From the NCBI GenBank assembly GCA_028023455.1, contig JAQFVV010001088.1, forward strand, positions 50,764 through 114,763: DNA of 64,000 nucleotides, written 5' to 3'. The DNA comes from Epiperipatus broadwayi (taxonomy: Eukaryota; Onychophora; Udeonychophora; Euonychophora; Peripatidae). A program made the position numbers and the translations under genes. Positions within the stretch are counted from its first letter, which is position 1. Each line of letters starts with the position of its first letter. The notes beneath the pieces are model-generated. The model was not told where the DNA came from and did not search any database. It was given only the letters and a program-made list of their open reading frames with translations. Shown piece after piece: positions 1 to 13,125 of the stretch.

Positions 1-2415
1 TACAAAAAGCTATTCAGCATTGACTAGCAAATGGATTCCTAGTTATTTCTAACAAAGAATGAAAGTCCCAATTTAATTTGGTTAAATTGGGGAAATGTTG
101 ATGTGTTAACCACAAAAACAGCAATGATTGTAATATAATGCAGCATTAATCATTGTTGGTGGAAATATCATATTCCTACAGATTTAAAACCAATGCACAC
201 CTTTTACCTTTTAAAATAGATCCTGTGTAGTGACAGACTTGAATGAAAATTAATATTTTTGGATCAACACTCAACCTATCAATCCCAATATTTGAATTGT
301 CAAATGACTTCTTGAGTAATTAATTATTTGCTTATTTTATAATACAGAACTCAAGTCTTAGAGACGTCACATCTGTCAACCATGCTCTTTGGCCTGCTCT
401 ATAGTGATTCAGCTAACAGTACAAATTGTTTAGTATGACATTTAGTTACTTGTGTCTCGTGTAATTTAGCATAAAAATATAGTAATAGACCTTAGAGCTA
501 AAGCTTATAAAAAGCTTTTTTACCTTATTTCATCTTGTGCTCAAATGTCATATGATCTCCCAAACAGTCATATGATTATTATTATTAATTTTAATGCAGT
601 GTTTAGTCCTCTTAAAAATAAATAATCTATTATATTTGCACTTTTGCTTTTAAATTGAAATACAATAAAAATTAATTATAAATTTTCTGTCACTGTGCAA
701 CAGAAATTATTTTAGACATTTAGTTATAGCATTATTCACTGAGTATTCAAGCTTACAATTACTCTGAATGAGATAAAGAGAAAAAATTATCACTCATCTC
801 AGAGATGGATTATAGTACACATCTAAATTAATGTATATAAGTCAATTCAATCCATTAAAATATTCTTTATATCCTGTATAACTTTAAATTTTAATATATT
901 GATTCACACTTTTCAAAAGTTGCCAACAGTCAAGTTAAAATTAAAGTTACTCTCTTCCACCCCCCCACCCCCCAAAGCACTTGATAATTAATCTTAAATA
1001 TATCAGAAATTACTTTAATATAATGTATTAAATGGTATCTTTAAGTCTGTTTTTATTATTTATGGGAAAAAAAGATGTTAAAGTTGGTATCATATGCTTA
1101 AGATGTTTTATTCAAAAAACATCATATATTCCTTTAAAATTATTCAGAACTGAAACAATTAATTATGAGAGAATGCCAGATTCAAAACAATTTAGATATA
1201 TCTTAATAATAAATAATTAACATATATAGAATGAATTATACATTTACATTTCAAAATCTCATAAGAATAAGGGAATTGGCATAGTCATATCATATTTATA
1301 ATGACATTATTCTAATATCAATGATTCATGGTATTTATTATTATCAAGTATATTAATGGTTGTATTTATTTTAAAAAACTCACAGGTCATATATTATATA
1401 CTAAAAAGAAAATATAGTCCAAAGCATGAATAAAATTGTGTTAGTCGCAGTCAGCAAGAAACAATGCGAAAATTACAGAACCTTGCATTGATTAAAATTT
1501 GAAAAAAAAGTTTATCATTTTACATGAAAAATTGAAATATCAGACAGATGAATATTATCACATGGACGTTTGGCTACAACTATCCTATCAAAGAGATATT
1601 AAAATGTGAAGCTTCTATCCTGGGGTGAAATCTAAATAATTATACAAGCAAATTGATTTGGATCCAAAACATCGAGTTGTTTTCTGGTTCAGTGGTATAA
1701 GATGGCTGTTGAATGTGAGGTGCAATAGTTTCAGAATATCCAGATACATTATTTGTTCATATTCCTCACTAATAAACCATAACGCAGACCCTAGTTTGGA
1801 TGCAATGTAATGACATTATCATCTATTATCTACTGATTAGTCAATTTTACAATAGATAACTTTAATGTAAAGTGAAAATAATTGTTCTAAAAAGAGTAAA
1901 TTTACTTATTCTTATCTGTAAAAATTACCATTAGAAATCTTTATGGAATCAAATATCTTATAGTTATCCACAAAAATTCCAACACTTTTATTGGTTATTC
2001 ATCATAACTGATCTTACAGCCATAGAGATGATTATTGCTAATAAATATACATTAAACCATATTTGCATTGTTTATTTGCCTATGTAAAGTGTTGTTAAAC
2101 TAATATGATGTTTAATTAAATAATGATAGTAACAGAACTCAAATATCATATTTATAAATGAAATATTTAGAAGAATAGAGCTGTAAAACTTTGAACTTAA
2201 TAGATGTTATGAAATCTAAAGTAGAAATGATCATATAACACACATTATAAACTATATTTTCAAAAATCTTCGAAAATTAAAACTTTTTATAATAATGATA
2301 TCAGCTAAAGCTGAGATTATTTTTTTAGCTAGACAATTTTATATCAAATTAATTAACAGAATTTATATTCTAAATATTGGTAGCTGAATGTCATCTATAT
2401 ATTGTATTGGGCAGC
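1..2415. other. AT-rich stretch without recognisable gene
   Basis: No coding region, splice-flanked exon, RNA gene or transposon protein can be recognised. There is a short C-run near 958-973, microsatellite-like AT runs and short chance frames only. If the minus-strand host gene extends this far, the stretch is intronic. Confidence 0.5.
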
Positions 2416-2416
2416 T

Positions 2417-3650
2417 AATCATAAAACTGAAGTTTTAATTCAGAGAAAAGCTCCTGAATTTACCATTCATATATATATACATACATACAAAATTTCATTT
2501 TATCCATTTGGGACAAACAAATAATTATATAGGTCTGTTGTGGATAAGAAAACCACTCTCTGAAAGGAGAATGCAATACAAGAGCTGTAATTCAAAATAA
2601 CCCAGTTATATACTCTCTATATATTCATCTGGGAACCTATTCCTCTTAAGACAGAAACCCACCATCAAACAAGGCCAAAATGGCACTTGATAAATCAATG
2701 AATAAAATGAAAATTTAACATTTAATTTAAAAACACACACAATATACACATATATAAAAAAAACATGATGATAACTGACACACATATACACATATTTACA
2801 AATATTTTGAAACTTTGCAATAAATCAAAAATAAATATTTTATAATAATGATAAAGTTATTCATGACTACTACACATATGTAAATTAAAAGTTAATAACA
2901 TAAAAAAATAACCAATACAACTTTCTTCTTTTTATTATTATTATGCCTTTTCTGGAAAATAATTTAAATATTACCACAATGTTTCTTTAATGTCATGTAT
3001 GATCACACAAAAGAAAACACTCTTTTATTTTAAAATAAGATAATTTCTTTATCCCAGGGTCATTTAATCCACTTAACTGTCCAGGTATTCCAAAGCATAT
3101 ATTTTCTTCTTTGTATTCATAATCTTAGAGAAACAGTACTCAATGTTTCCTCAATAAGAGTTTTTTTTTTTTTTTCAAACAAAATCTTCTCTAGAATATA
3201 CACTTCCCAGATGTTTGCATTAAAATATTGATAATACAGACAGATTATGTCTTTTAAATAACAATTTGCAACAAAAACAAAAACAGAAAAACAACACAAA
3301 TGACTAAATAAATGAAAAATACATTTTTACAAGATTAATGATTAAATCATATTTCTTATAAGTAGAAATCCCAGGTAAATGATAAATTTAAGGCAGCTTC
3401 TTGAATTTTATTCCATGTTTAAACTCTTTTATAGGGTATTACTTTCACTGGTTTGACCATAGACAGCTCCACATTACTTCAGGTTTCAATGGGCATATGT
3501 TAAATTTAGCTTACCATAATTTTATTTTCCATTCTTCAAATTTTGTAAAACAATCGCAGTCCAACTTAACAAACAAATTTTATCAAAATTACCACTATAT
3601 ATATTCTCCCTCACCAAAAGTTAACTAGGAATCAATTATGTCCAGTCAAA
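2417..3650. repeat. 1.2 kb dispersed repeat, copy 1
   Basis: The segment starting at ATCATAAAACTGAAG recurs in direct orientation at 11957-13125 with the same order of landmarks: the 'tttgggacaaacaaataatta' block near 2508, the 'gagaatgcaatacaagagc' block near 2565, and the block around 3390-3500. The copies differ by many substitutions and small indels. No protein similarity is seen, so it may be a non-autonomous element or a piece of a larger one. At its right end, 3680-3718 recurs in the opposite orientation next to copy 2. Confidence 0.75.
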
Positions 3651-3655
3651 CATAT

Positions 3656-4977
3656 CAGCTGAACTTCTCATTTGATATTTTAAACAACAAAATGTTTTCT
3701 GATCTTTATTCTCACAAAAATAATCACTCCATGATTTAAATCCATTTCACCCCCTTTTTCTCTATATTACATCTATTCAATGAAAAGTTTTGTTATCTAT
3801 AAAAAAAATTAATTAACATTCATATTTTATTTTATAAATAGACATTTTTCTATTTCAATTTATGTATTAGCATCAGAATTTATATGATTCTATTAACAAA
3901 TTCCTTTTGCTTATCTAATTATATCAACAAAAGTTTTAACAATGATAATACTAAATAATCCAATTAAAATAAAATATTTTATATTTGTTATAATAATCAA
4001 CATCCATACACATTTATTAGATTAATATAATTAAATTATTAAAGATTTTAAATAAAATATTCATTCCTTAATCTAAAATAAAAACAAAATTGTAAATATT
4101 ACAATGCAGAATGACTCTATTGAGAGTTCCATTCTAGCATTATAATACTTCCCTCCAAAAGAAAGAAAACAATAAAATATCTATTTATATTTTTTCTTTC
4201 CAACATCAATTGGATTATAATATTAGCACAATGCCAAGTTGATCTATGTGGATATTATAAACCCTAAATGCTACCCTATTATTTTCTAATATCTGTGTCA
4301 TTTATGAATTCATTTGAGTAAGAAAATACTCCAGGCTTACTCCACTGCTAACTTATCTATCACTAAAGAACTTGCTCTTCCTAAACAACTAAAGTTAATT
4401 TGTGTACCAGTTTTCTGGAGACTGGATTTGCATTAAACTGTCAAGAGAATGACCATCATCTTACATCACTGAGATAAATAAACAAAAAAATCCAACCAAA
4501 GGACAATAAGTATACAATTTTTTATAAATACCAAGAAAGTCATCTCAATTTGAACACTAAATACTGTACAACAAAAAACCCAAATATTTAAATGATACAA
4601 AATTTTCCATATAAAACTTGGTTAATTTTCTCAAGACTTATAGGCATGTCAACATCTTTCAAAATATGTGCCTTGCTCATTTTCTCTGAGACTTAAAGGC
4701 ATGGAGTTCATGGGGGGATTACATTAACTGCCCAGGAGGAAATTGCATGAACATATTGCACCAACATCCCAATGATAAAATCTTCCATCCATTAACAGTA
4801 CTGAAAGAAAAACTAAACAAACTCAAGCAGTCAAAGTTTTATCCATTTCCCACAGCAGCAATATTACTCCACTACAAACTGTTCTCTTATCTATTATATC
4901 TAGTCTTATATTTTATTGTTACACTTGCCAATTTTGATGGTTTTATAAGTTAGGTATTACATTATTTGATACATTAT
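3656..4977. other. AT-rich stretch without recognisable gene
   Basis: Nothing beyond AT-rich spacer is recognised. A 68-codon open frame at 4747-4953 has no family resemblance and no start or splice context and is taken as chance. Confidence 0.45.
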
Positions 4978-5413
4978 AAATAAGACATTTGTTTTTATAT
5001 AGCGCTATGTTTTTATAATCTGTAATAATAATAAGCCAATAAGCTAATGCACATGCGCTTTGTAGATTTAACTATATAAATGAATACTCTCACTTTCCAA
5101 ACACAAGATAAAATCTTTGTGAAAAGATAGGATGAATCCATCTATTTTTTGGACCCAAACATTTATGTATGGGCAAATCTTAAGTATTTGTAAATGAGAG
5201 CGTGAAGATGTTAATTGATCACTTTAAATTACTTTTGACTATGCCTGAATGATGCCTGCAAAATTTCTCGAATTTACAAAACATCATTCTTATTAAATTA
5301 AACATATGTAAATAAGACATTTATTTTTATATAGTGCTATGTTTTTATAAACTGTAATATTGATAAGCCAATAAGCTAATGTCTTATTTACATATGTTTA
5401 ATTTAATAAGAGA
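4978..5413. repeat. Short direct repeat and 30-bp palindromic arms
   Basis: A ~70-base block at 4978-5048 (AATAAGACATTTGTTTTTAT and onwards) recurs directly at 5311-5381. The second copy lies between inverted arms of about 30 bases, 5288-5319 and 5381-5413 (core AACATATGTAAATAAGACAT and its complement), giving a ~125-bp hairpin that looks like a MITE. The first copy continues into the inverted RTE 3' tail at 5020-5212. Confidence 0.65.
5020..5212 (-). mobile_element. Inverted RTE 3' tail (severely 5'-truncated copy)
   Basis: This ~190-base block is the reverse complement, with scattered mismatches, of 8613-8810, the sequence that starts at the stop codon of the RTE element and forms its 3' untranslated tail. 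It therefore represents a minus-strand insertion of only the RTE tail, or a related SINE that uses that tail. Together with the right-hand copy it makes the element look as if it had terminal inverted repeats. Confidence 0.7.
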
Positions 5414-5429
5414 ATGCAGAAAGGAGTTT

Positions 5430-8400
5430 GCTATTAACTGAAAGGAAACCCTTTGATTCCTTTTGGAGGCCTTAAAGGAACTGAGCAGGGTAAATTCCTA
5501 ATGTTCACTCCATATGTTCTTGTCCTTGCAGCTGTTATTACTATGTGATTATTCATATAGTATATGAACATGGATGGGCGACTCACCAACACGCATTAGC
5601 CAGCATGGTGAGTTTATTGACTTTTTACCTCCGAGTTTAAGAATATTTTTTCAATATATACAATCATGACAGACAAAAATGAATCATGGCCCTTATTCCC
5701 AGGAGGCTGTAAAGTCACCAACCAAGGCAGCGGTTGGTGGCCGAAGGCAGAGGATGCTAAGAATCCCCTGATTGCGGACTCAGGCTGCCATTTAATGATG
5801 ACTTTTTATTTAGGCACTTATAACTGCAGATCACTTTCAAGTGAAGGAAGATTGCAAGAGTTAGAAGAAGAACTATCTTATATTAAATGGGACATTATTG
5901 GACTTTGTAAAGTTAGAAGAAAATGTGAAGAAAGAATTGATTTAAAAAGTGGACATATACTCTACTATAAAGATACAAATATTGGAAATACAAGTGGAGT
6001 AGGATTCATTATAAATAAAAAATGGAAGAATAACATTGTGGAGATTGATGGTGTATCGGACAAAGTGGTAAGATTAGTTTTACAACTTAATAGCAGATAC
6101 CAAATGCAGATAATTCAGGTTTATGCCCCAACAAGTTCTCATAGTGATGAAGTAGTAGAATATTTGTATATGGATGTACAAAAGGCTTTTGATCAGAATA
6201 AACAACATTTTAAAATTGTTATGGGAGACTTTAATGCTAGAATTAGTAAACAAATGAAAGACGAAAATGCTGTAGGTAATTTTGGTTATGGTAATAGAAA
6301 TGAGAGAGGACATAGACTTGTGGAGTTTGCAGAAAAAGAAAAAACTTTATATTATGAATTCTTTTTTGGAGAAAAAGGTTAAAATAAAATGGACATGGAA
6401 GCATCCAAATGAAGGTACAGCAGAATTGGATTATATTTTGACTAACAGAAAATACATATTTCAAGATTGTAATGTTCTTAATAAATTTAACACAGGAAGT
6501 GATCATCGATTAGTAAGATGTAAGATACATGTTAATGCAAAACTAGAGAGACAAAAATTATTAAGAAAACAATATTTACAGTTGATATTCCTAATCTTCA
6601 GAAACATTCTAATGAATTTAAATTAGAACTTACAAATCGGTTTCAAATATTAGTAGATTTTGAACATGATTCAGATTTGAATGAAATTAATAGGAAAATA
6701 ACTGATACACTTTTAAAAACTGCAGCAAAGATAGCTGGTAGAAAAAAGCAGCAATTGACCAATAAAATTTCTACTGAGACTAGAGAATTTATGAAGAAAA
6801 GAAGGAATATGAATATATACAAAAATGATGCATTAAAAAGGAGTGAATATCTCAAATTTTGTAAAATGGTGCGGAAAAGAGTTGAAAATGATATAAGAAA
6901 GTATAATTGTGAACTAGCAAGGAAAGCTGTAGAAGAGAATAAAAGTCTAAAGAGTGTAAAACAACATTTTGGTATTGGTAGGAAATTTATATCTGCAATA
7001 AGAAAAAAAGATCGCATTATTACTAAAAAGAGAGATGACATCATGAAATGTGTAGAAGACTTCTATCAAGAATTATATAGTAATAAAGAGCAAGTACCTC
7101 CTATACCTATTATATCTTCTGAATTGCCTATAATTTTGAATGAGGAGGTGAGACATGCAATTAAATTTATAAAGAAAGGAAAGGCTCCAGGTAATGATGG
7201 AATTATAATTGATATATTAAAAGAAGCAGGTGAAGAAACATAATTTTTTTTAGCAAAGTTATATTCCAAATGTCTAAATGATAAAGATGTACCAGATGAT
7301 TGGAAGAATGCAGTATTAATATTAATATTTAAAAAAGGTGATAAAGAAGATATTAGAAATTACAGACCTATCAGTCTTTTATCAGTTTTATACAAAATTT
7401 TTACTAAGATAATTACAACTCGTCTACAGAGAACACTGGACTTCCACCAACCCAGAGAACAAGCTGGATTTAAAAGTGGTTTTAGTACAGTAGATCATAT
7501 CCAGGTACTGAGAGAAGTTATAGAAAGGACAAATGAATATGAGTTGTCATTATACTTAGGATTTGTAGATTATGAAAAGGCATTTGATTCTATAAATATT
7601 TCTTCAGTGATTAAAGCAATGAATCATCAAGGTATAGATCCAGGATATTGTCATATTTTAAAGAATATTTATAAAAATGCAACAGCAACAATTAGATTAC
7701 ATAATGATAGTAGGAAAGTCAACATTGAGAAGGGTGTAAGGCAGGGTGACTCCATATCTCCAAAACTTTTTACAGCAGTGCTGCAAGAAGTATTTTGTGG
7801 ATTAAAATGGGAAGCTAAAGGAGTGAAAGTAAATGGAGATTATTTAAGTCATTTAGATTTTGCAGATGACATAGTTGTTTTTGCAAATAATGCTTTAGAG
7901 TGACAGGAAATGTTGCAGGAGTTATCAGAGGAAAGTAGGACTAAAGATAAATGTTAAAAAGACTAAAGTAATGTTTAATAGATTTTCTCAAAATATGAAA
8001 ATAAAGATTGATTATGATGAATTAGAAGAAGTTAACAGTTTCAAATACCTTGGTCAGATTATTAATACAGATGGAAACATAATGGATGAAATTAATCATA
8101 GAATTAAACTTGTTTGGAGTGCTTTTGGTAGAAATAACTTGATACTAAAAGAAAATATGCCTATGTGTTTGAAAAGGAGGGTTTTTAATAAATGTGTTTT
8201 GCCAGTTCTTACTTATGGATCTGAGTCTTGGCCACTTAATAGAAGAGCAATACAGAAACTTCAAACCACTCAAAGAAGTATGGAGAGATGCATGTTGGAA
8301 GTAACAAGAAGAGATCGAAAATGCAATGTATGGGTAAGAGAACAAACAGGTGTTACTGATATCCTTGAAAAAATTAAAAGACTGAAGTGGAGTTGGGCTG

Positions 8401-8815
8401 GACATATTGCTAAAAGAGATGATAATAGATAGACAATTAAAATTTTAAACTGGATTCCAAGAGATTGTAAAAGACCCAGAAAGAGACCACACACGAGATG
8501 GATGGAAGAAATAAGAAAGTTTGCAGGGGTGATGTGGAGAAGAGAAGCTAAGGATCAGAAAAGATGGATTGAACTTGGAGAGACCTTCATCCTGCAGTGG
8601 ATTGATAATGGTTGATTAACATCTTTACCCTCTCATTTCCAAATACTTAAGATTTGCCCATACGTAAATGTTTGGGTCAAAAAGGATGGATTCATCCTAT
8701 CTTTTCACAAAGACTTTATCTTGTGTTTGGAAAGTGAGAGTATTCATTTATATAGTTAAATCTACAAAGCACATGTGCATTAGCTTATTGGCTTATTAAT
8801 TTACAGTTGATACAT
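5430..8815 (+). mobile_element. Full-length but broken RTE/BovB-like LINE
   Basis: The element runs from a 5' leader (about 5430-5665, with the conserved-looking block GGATGGGCGACTCACCAACA near 5572), through endonuclease and reverse transcriptase coding, to a 3' tail ending near 8815. Endonuclease motifs (MGDFNARI, GSDHRLV) and RT motifs (FVDYEKAFD, GVRQGDSISP, FADDIVVF) are all visible on one strand. Coding is interrupted by several frameshifts and stops, so it is a dead copy. Length and domain order match RTE-clade LINEs, which have a single EN-RT protein and no large ORF1. Confidence 0.9.
5666..8614 (+). pseudogene. RTE endonuclease-reverse transcriptase pseudogene
   Basis: Open from ATG 5666 through the N-terminal leader (FPGGCKVTNQGSGWWPKAED) and most of the AP-endonuclease domain. 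A frameshift in the A-rich run near 6335-6345 moves the frame to 6345-6565, which carries TAELDYILT and GSDHRLV. A second shift lies near 6570-6585. The next frame holds the linker and RT up to FADDIVVF (7903) but has an in-frame TAA at 7241-7243. Another shift near 7925-7940 leads to 7945-8614, which has the C-terminal SFKYLGQIIN and VLTYGSESWPL motifs and one further TAG at 8430-8432 where a tryptophan codon would fit. The expected catalytic glutamate of the endonuclease (GL-S/C-E-VRR in relatives) is lysine here (GLCKVRR). The RT catalytic FADD is kept. Confidence 0.88.
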
Positions 8816-8869
8816 TATAGTTTTTTTCATGATATTATTTTAAGAATAAAAAAAAAGTAAACCCTAAGT

Positions 8870-10470
8870 TATACCAATTAAAACCATCTGATGGTTCTGG
8901 AGATGGTGATATCAACCCATTTTCTTTTTTGGTTGCAACAGACTTTTCATGTAACATCCAGATTCTTTTCAGATGATCTGCCTCTGTTTTGAGGGCTTTT
9001 ACGTGATGGTGAGTGCTGTTGATTTCTACCACTCATCATATTGAAATCACTTCCAGTTCTGTGGATCACCTGTGTCCTTTCAAGACTTCCTGTTGATCTC
9101 TTTTTTTCTCCTATACCATGGTCTGTCATTACACTCTCTCTGCACTTCTATTGCATTAATATATATAGAGTTCTGAAACTTTCCCCATGTTTATTTTTGT
9201 TTGGTTATGTTGGCTCATATCAATTGCATTTAGAAAATCTGTTACCTGTTCAATTATCTTCCTATCAGTGCTCAGAATCAGTTGTTCCATTCTAAAAGGT
9301 AAATTATATCAAATTATTCTTATAATCTGACTTTTAGACAAACAACAAGCATCCAAAGTTCTTAACTTGGCCATTTGTTTCCTAAAAAATTGAGAATAAC
9401 CTTCTGCACTTCCTACACAGAATCTTTTGCATTATTTAATACTTAATAGCTCCTTGATGTTCTTCTGATCAAAAGTTATTCACCAATGCATGCATCTCTA
9501 TAATTATTAAAGGTTACAGGTTGCTGAAACAATGAGTCCCACCAAGCCTGAGCATCATCTTGTAAGTGGCTACAGGCAATGACCAGATTAAATTCTTCTG
9601 TCATTATATTAAGATTAAAATATCTTTGCTATTCAGATGTTCAGTATGTGGTTCACTATCTTGATCTCTGAATACTCTAATTTTTAAAAACTGATTAATA
9701 TCACTTGTGTCTCACCTTGGGAGGTGGTATTAGGTTTTAAAGTTTCAGATGTCCTTTTTCCTACATTACAATTATCCACATATTCAGAATCATTCATTAT
9801 CCTGTCCTTTTCCCTAACTAATTCACCAGCTGCAACCTTCAAATCTCTAATTTTTACATTCAGATCATCCACATTTTCTTGTAACTTCATCATTGATTGA
9901 TCACTTTCATTTTTATTTTCTACAATTTGTGAAGCTAAATCTTTAACCTTTTCATCCTGCTTTTCTTTTATTTTGTTAATCCCCTTATCCCAATCCTTCA
10001 CCAAATTCTCAATTTTACCTATACTTTCTGTTCTCATCTCCTCATATATTTCTTTCATAGTCCATTGTGTTTCTTTAAATCTTTCTTCACATTCGTCATG
10101 TCATGAAATCTTTCATCACTTCTTTGTTGCATTTCTATTTTCTGCTGCAATTCATTAAATTTCATCTCACTTTTCTGTTGTAATCGATTAAATTTCACTT
10201 CATTTTTCTGTCATAATTCATCGAATTTCACCTCACTTTTCTGTTGATTTTCTTTAAACTTTTCATCCATTATCTGTTTCCATTCCTTAATTTTTTTTTT
10301 TAAAACATTTGCTGCATTATCTCTATCATGGATGACAGAGCTTGCTTTTTCTGACAAGTATCTTGAGTCACTTCTGGATTATTTATTTGATTTTACATTT
10401 TCGGTACTTTAGTATTATTCAACCGATGACGTTTTATACTTACCGATTTTCCTTCTGGTAGACATCATCG
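8870..10470 (-). pseudogene. Ty3/gypsy gag remnant
   Basis: On the minus strand a reading frame can be followed from an ATG near 10467 (MSTRRKIGKYK) with several stops. It passes a coiled-coil region, then a capsid-like stretch around 9620-9480 with DDAQAWWDS and SEEHQGA, phrases typical of Ty3/gypsy Gag. Next come LGNKW and a basic region, and a decayed zinc-knuckle-like stretch (CCNQKRKW) near 8935. The longest intact piece is 9684-10058 (124 codons, charged, helical). Gag in this superfamily forms the virus-like particle. Frame breaks include a TGA replacing a likely tryptophan near 9472. It stops next to the RTE tail; no pol follows, so the element is truncated. Confidence 0.75.
10132..10250 (-). 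repeat. 33-bp tandem repeat inside the gag coiled coil
   Basis: Three and a half units of 33 bases encode, on the minus strand, variants of the 11-residue unit QQKSEVKFDEL. The 11-residue period with hydrophobic spacing fits a coiled coil. The second unit has a TGA in place of the first glutamine codon, so the repeat is already broken. Units differ from one another by several bases. Confidence 0.75.
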
Positions 10471-11320
10471 ATGATAACATGACAATATTGTCATGGCAAC
10501 CAAGACACTGACATGATTAATCCAATTTTTGGATTTTTTTGACCCACGAGATTTAAAAATCGGAGAGAGCTTTGGGAAATTTTGTCATTTGTCTCTCTTT
10601 TCTGATTTTGTTACTAGTCCACCGCAGTGGACGCTATTTGTAAGTAATTTTCATTTTTGTTTCTAATAAATAATGTCATTTTGATGTATATTATTTTGTA
10701 AATTCGTCTGCAATTATAAAAAGTACAATTAATTAATTTTATTTTTAATTTCTGAATTATAGTATACAGAAATTTTTTTTTTTAAATTCATCCGCAATTA
10801 TACAAATTACAGCTATGAGAGTAATACAATGTCTGGTATTGTCGGTGGTTTTGTAAATCATAATATAGTTTTTTTAGACTAGAGCAATGTATTGGCCATG
10901 CCTTTGGCTCGTCAAAGACATCGGAGGCCCCCCACCACCAATTCCAGCACTATGCGCTGACTTTTCTAATTTTCAGTCAAAAAATGAGACACATTTTCAA
11001 ATTGTTTGTTTTATATATTTTTAACATGAATAATTGAGTTAAATACCATCGGAAATGTTATAAAGATAAGCTAATTTTTCATGCAAGTACATTTTTTTTA
11101 TTTTTTTTTTTGTTATAAAAATTCGTAATATAAAGTACATTTTAAGTTATTGTCCAGGTCACCATTAATAATGCCAGATAATCAGGAAAAGTGTTCTTTA
11201 TTTGACTATTTATTTTAAATTTACACTTAGTTACTTTCAAGTTCTAAATTATCAAACTTAAAACTTAATTACTTTTAATTTCTAAATTATTTTGGTGCGT
11301 ATGTACATTTTTTTTCTTCC
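10471..11320. other. Spacer upstream of the gag remnant
   Basis: This would be the leader or LTR side of the gag remnant, but no primer-binding site or LTR end can be recognised. A GC-richer patch near 10890-10965 is present and has no recognised coding meaning. A 25-base sequence at 10408-10432 (core TTCAACCGATGA) is repeated in inverse at 11488-11512. Confidence 0.4.
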
Positions 11321-11500
11321 AACCAATGATGTATTACCCTGAAGCCTTATCAATCTGATCTTGCGATCTTTAACATGCGGGGTCCACATGATTTGCGGAC
11401 AAATTTTAGCGATTGTATTTGTCCGCAAATCACTTGGAAACATTATCTTAAAGATCTGAAGGTCAGACTGATATGGCTTCAGAGTAATACATCATCGGTT
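11321..11500. repeat. Foldback / MITE-like hairpin
   Basis: Arms of about 83 bases, 11321-11403 and 11418-11500, are reverse complements with few mismatches (outer AACCAATGATGTATTAC, inner ATTTGCGGACAAA). The loop is 14 bases. No coding. Size and shape fit a miniature inverted-repeat element. The outer end resembles 10421-10430. Confidence 0.8.
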
Positions 11501-11956
11501 GAAAAATACTAAAGAACCACATTTTATTTTTAAATGCCAATCTCATTAACATTTATTTACCCTAATTTAATATTCCAAATCTTTACTATTTTTACAATTA
11601 ATTGCACTCCAAAATACTTATAATTTCTACTATATTTATTTCTAATTATATAATATACCCACATTTCCCTTCACCATGCAGAACTAGTTATCATTCAAGC
11701 CACCTCAAATTATTTCCCTACTGAGTTTAAATCTTTTTACTTATAGTCACAATTCTTTTTTTTATATTTTTTTTACCTCTGCCTTATTACTTTATCTGCT
11801 ATCTTAATTCTACTAACTATTTATCGCACTTTTTTTTTTTATATTCTTATTGTTAACGATTTTTGTTTGACAATCCCTCTCTAACTTCTCTCACGGCTTT
11901 ATTTTTAGCAAGACTCATATTGTTAGCACCAAATTATATACCATCAACTTACATCT

Positions 11957-13125
11957 GATCATAAAACCCAAGTTTTAATTCAGAAAAAGCTCTTGAATTT
12001 ACTATTCATACACGTATATACAAAATTTTATTTTATCCATTTGGGACAAACAAATAATTATACAGGTCTGTTATGAATAAGGATGCTAGTCTCTGAAAGG
12101 AGAGAATGCAATACAAGAGCAGAAATTCATAGTCAGTTGAGAACCTATTCCTCTTAATAAAGACAGAAATGAACTATCAAACAAGATCAAAATGGCACAT
12201 GCTAAATAAATTTATATAATTTTATTCATTAATCATTTAATAAAAGAAAACATAACATACACGTATATAAAAAACATGATAATTGACACACACACATATT
12301 TACAAATATTTTGCAACTTTACAATAAATCATTAAGAGATATTTTGTAATAATAATGTACTCATGATGACCATATATATATAAATTGAAAGTTAATAGCA
12401 TTAAAAAAAAAAGACTTTCTCACTTATTATTATCATTATTAGGCCTTTTCTGGAAAACAAATAAAATCTTATGCAGTATTTCTTTAATGTCATACATGAT
12501 CATACAAAAAAAAACACTCTTCTTTTTTCTTGTACTTTAAAATAAGGGAATTTCTTTACCCCAAGGTAATTTAATCCACTTAATTGTTTAGGTGTTCTAA
12601 AGCATATATTTTTTCCTTCTTTAAGTTCACAACCTTAGAGAAGTAGTACTTAATGTTTCCATAATAGTTTTTTTTTTTCAAACAAAGTCTTCTTTTGGTA
12701 GCCCAGATGTTTGCATTAAAATATTGATATTACAGACAGATCATATCTTTTAAATAACAATTTGCAAAAAAACAACAACAACATAAATGACTAAATAAAT
12801 GAAAAATACATTTTTATCAAGATTAATGATTAAATCATATTATAAGTAGATAATTAATCAAGGGTGGCTACAGATTTAAATCACAGGTAATAATTTAAGG
12901 CAGCTTCTTGGATCTCATTTCATATTTAAACTTTTATAGGGCATTATATCGATTGGTTTGACAATAGACAGCCCCATGTGGCTTCAGGCTTCAAGTGGGC
13001 ACATGTTAAATTTAACCCACTATACTTTTTTTCATTTCTTCAAATTTTGTAAACACTTTTTATCAAAATTCCACGGCAAATATTCTCTTACACCAAAACT
13101 TAACTAGGGATCAAGTATTTCCAGT
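11957..13125. repeat. 1.2 kb dispersed repeat, copy 2
   Basis: Direct diverged copy of 2417-3650, shorter by small deletions. It is followed at 13175-13214 by a 40-base block that is the reverse complement of 3680-3718, meaning the end of the unit has been inverted in one of the two copies. No coding capacity is seen. Confidence 0.75.

Noticed and set aside
1032-1220. 62-codon open frame
   Set aside because: No family motif, splice context or conservation signal; such lengths are expected by chance.
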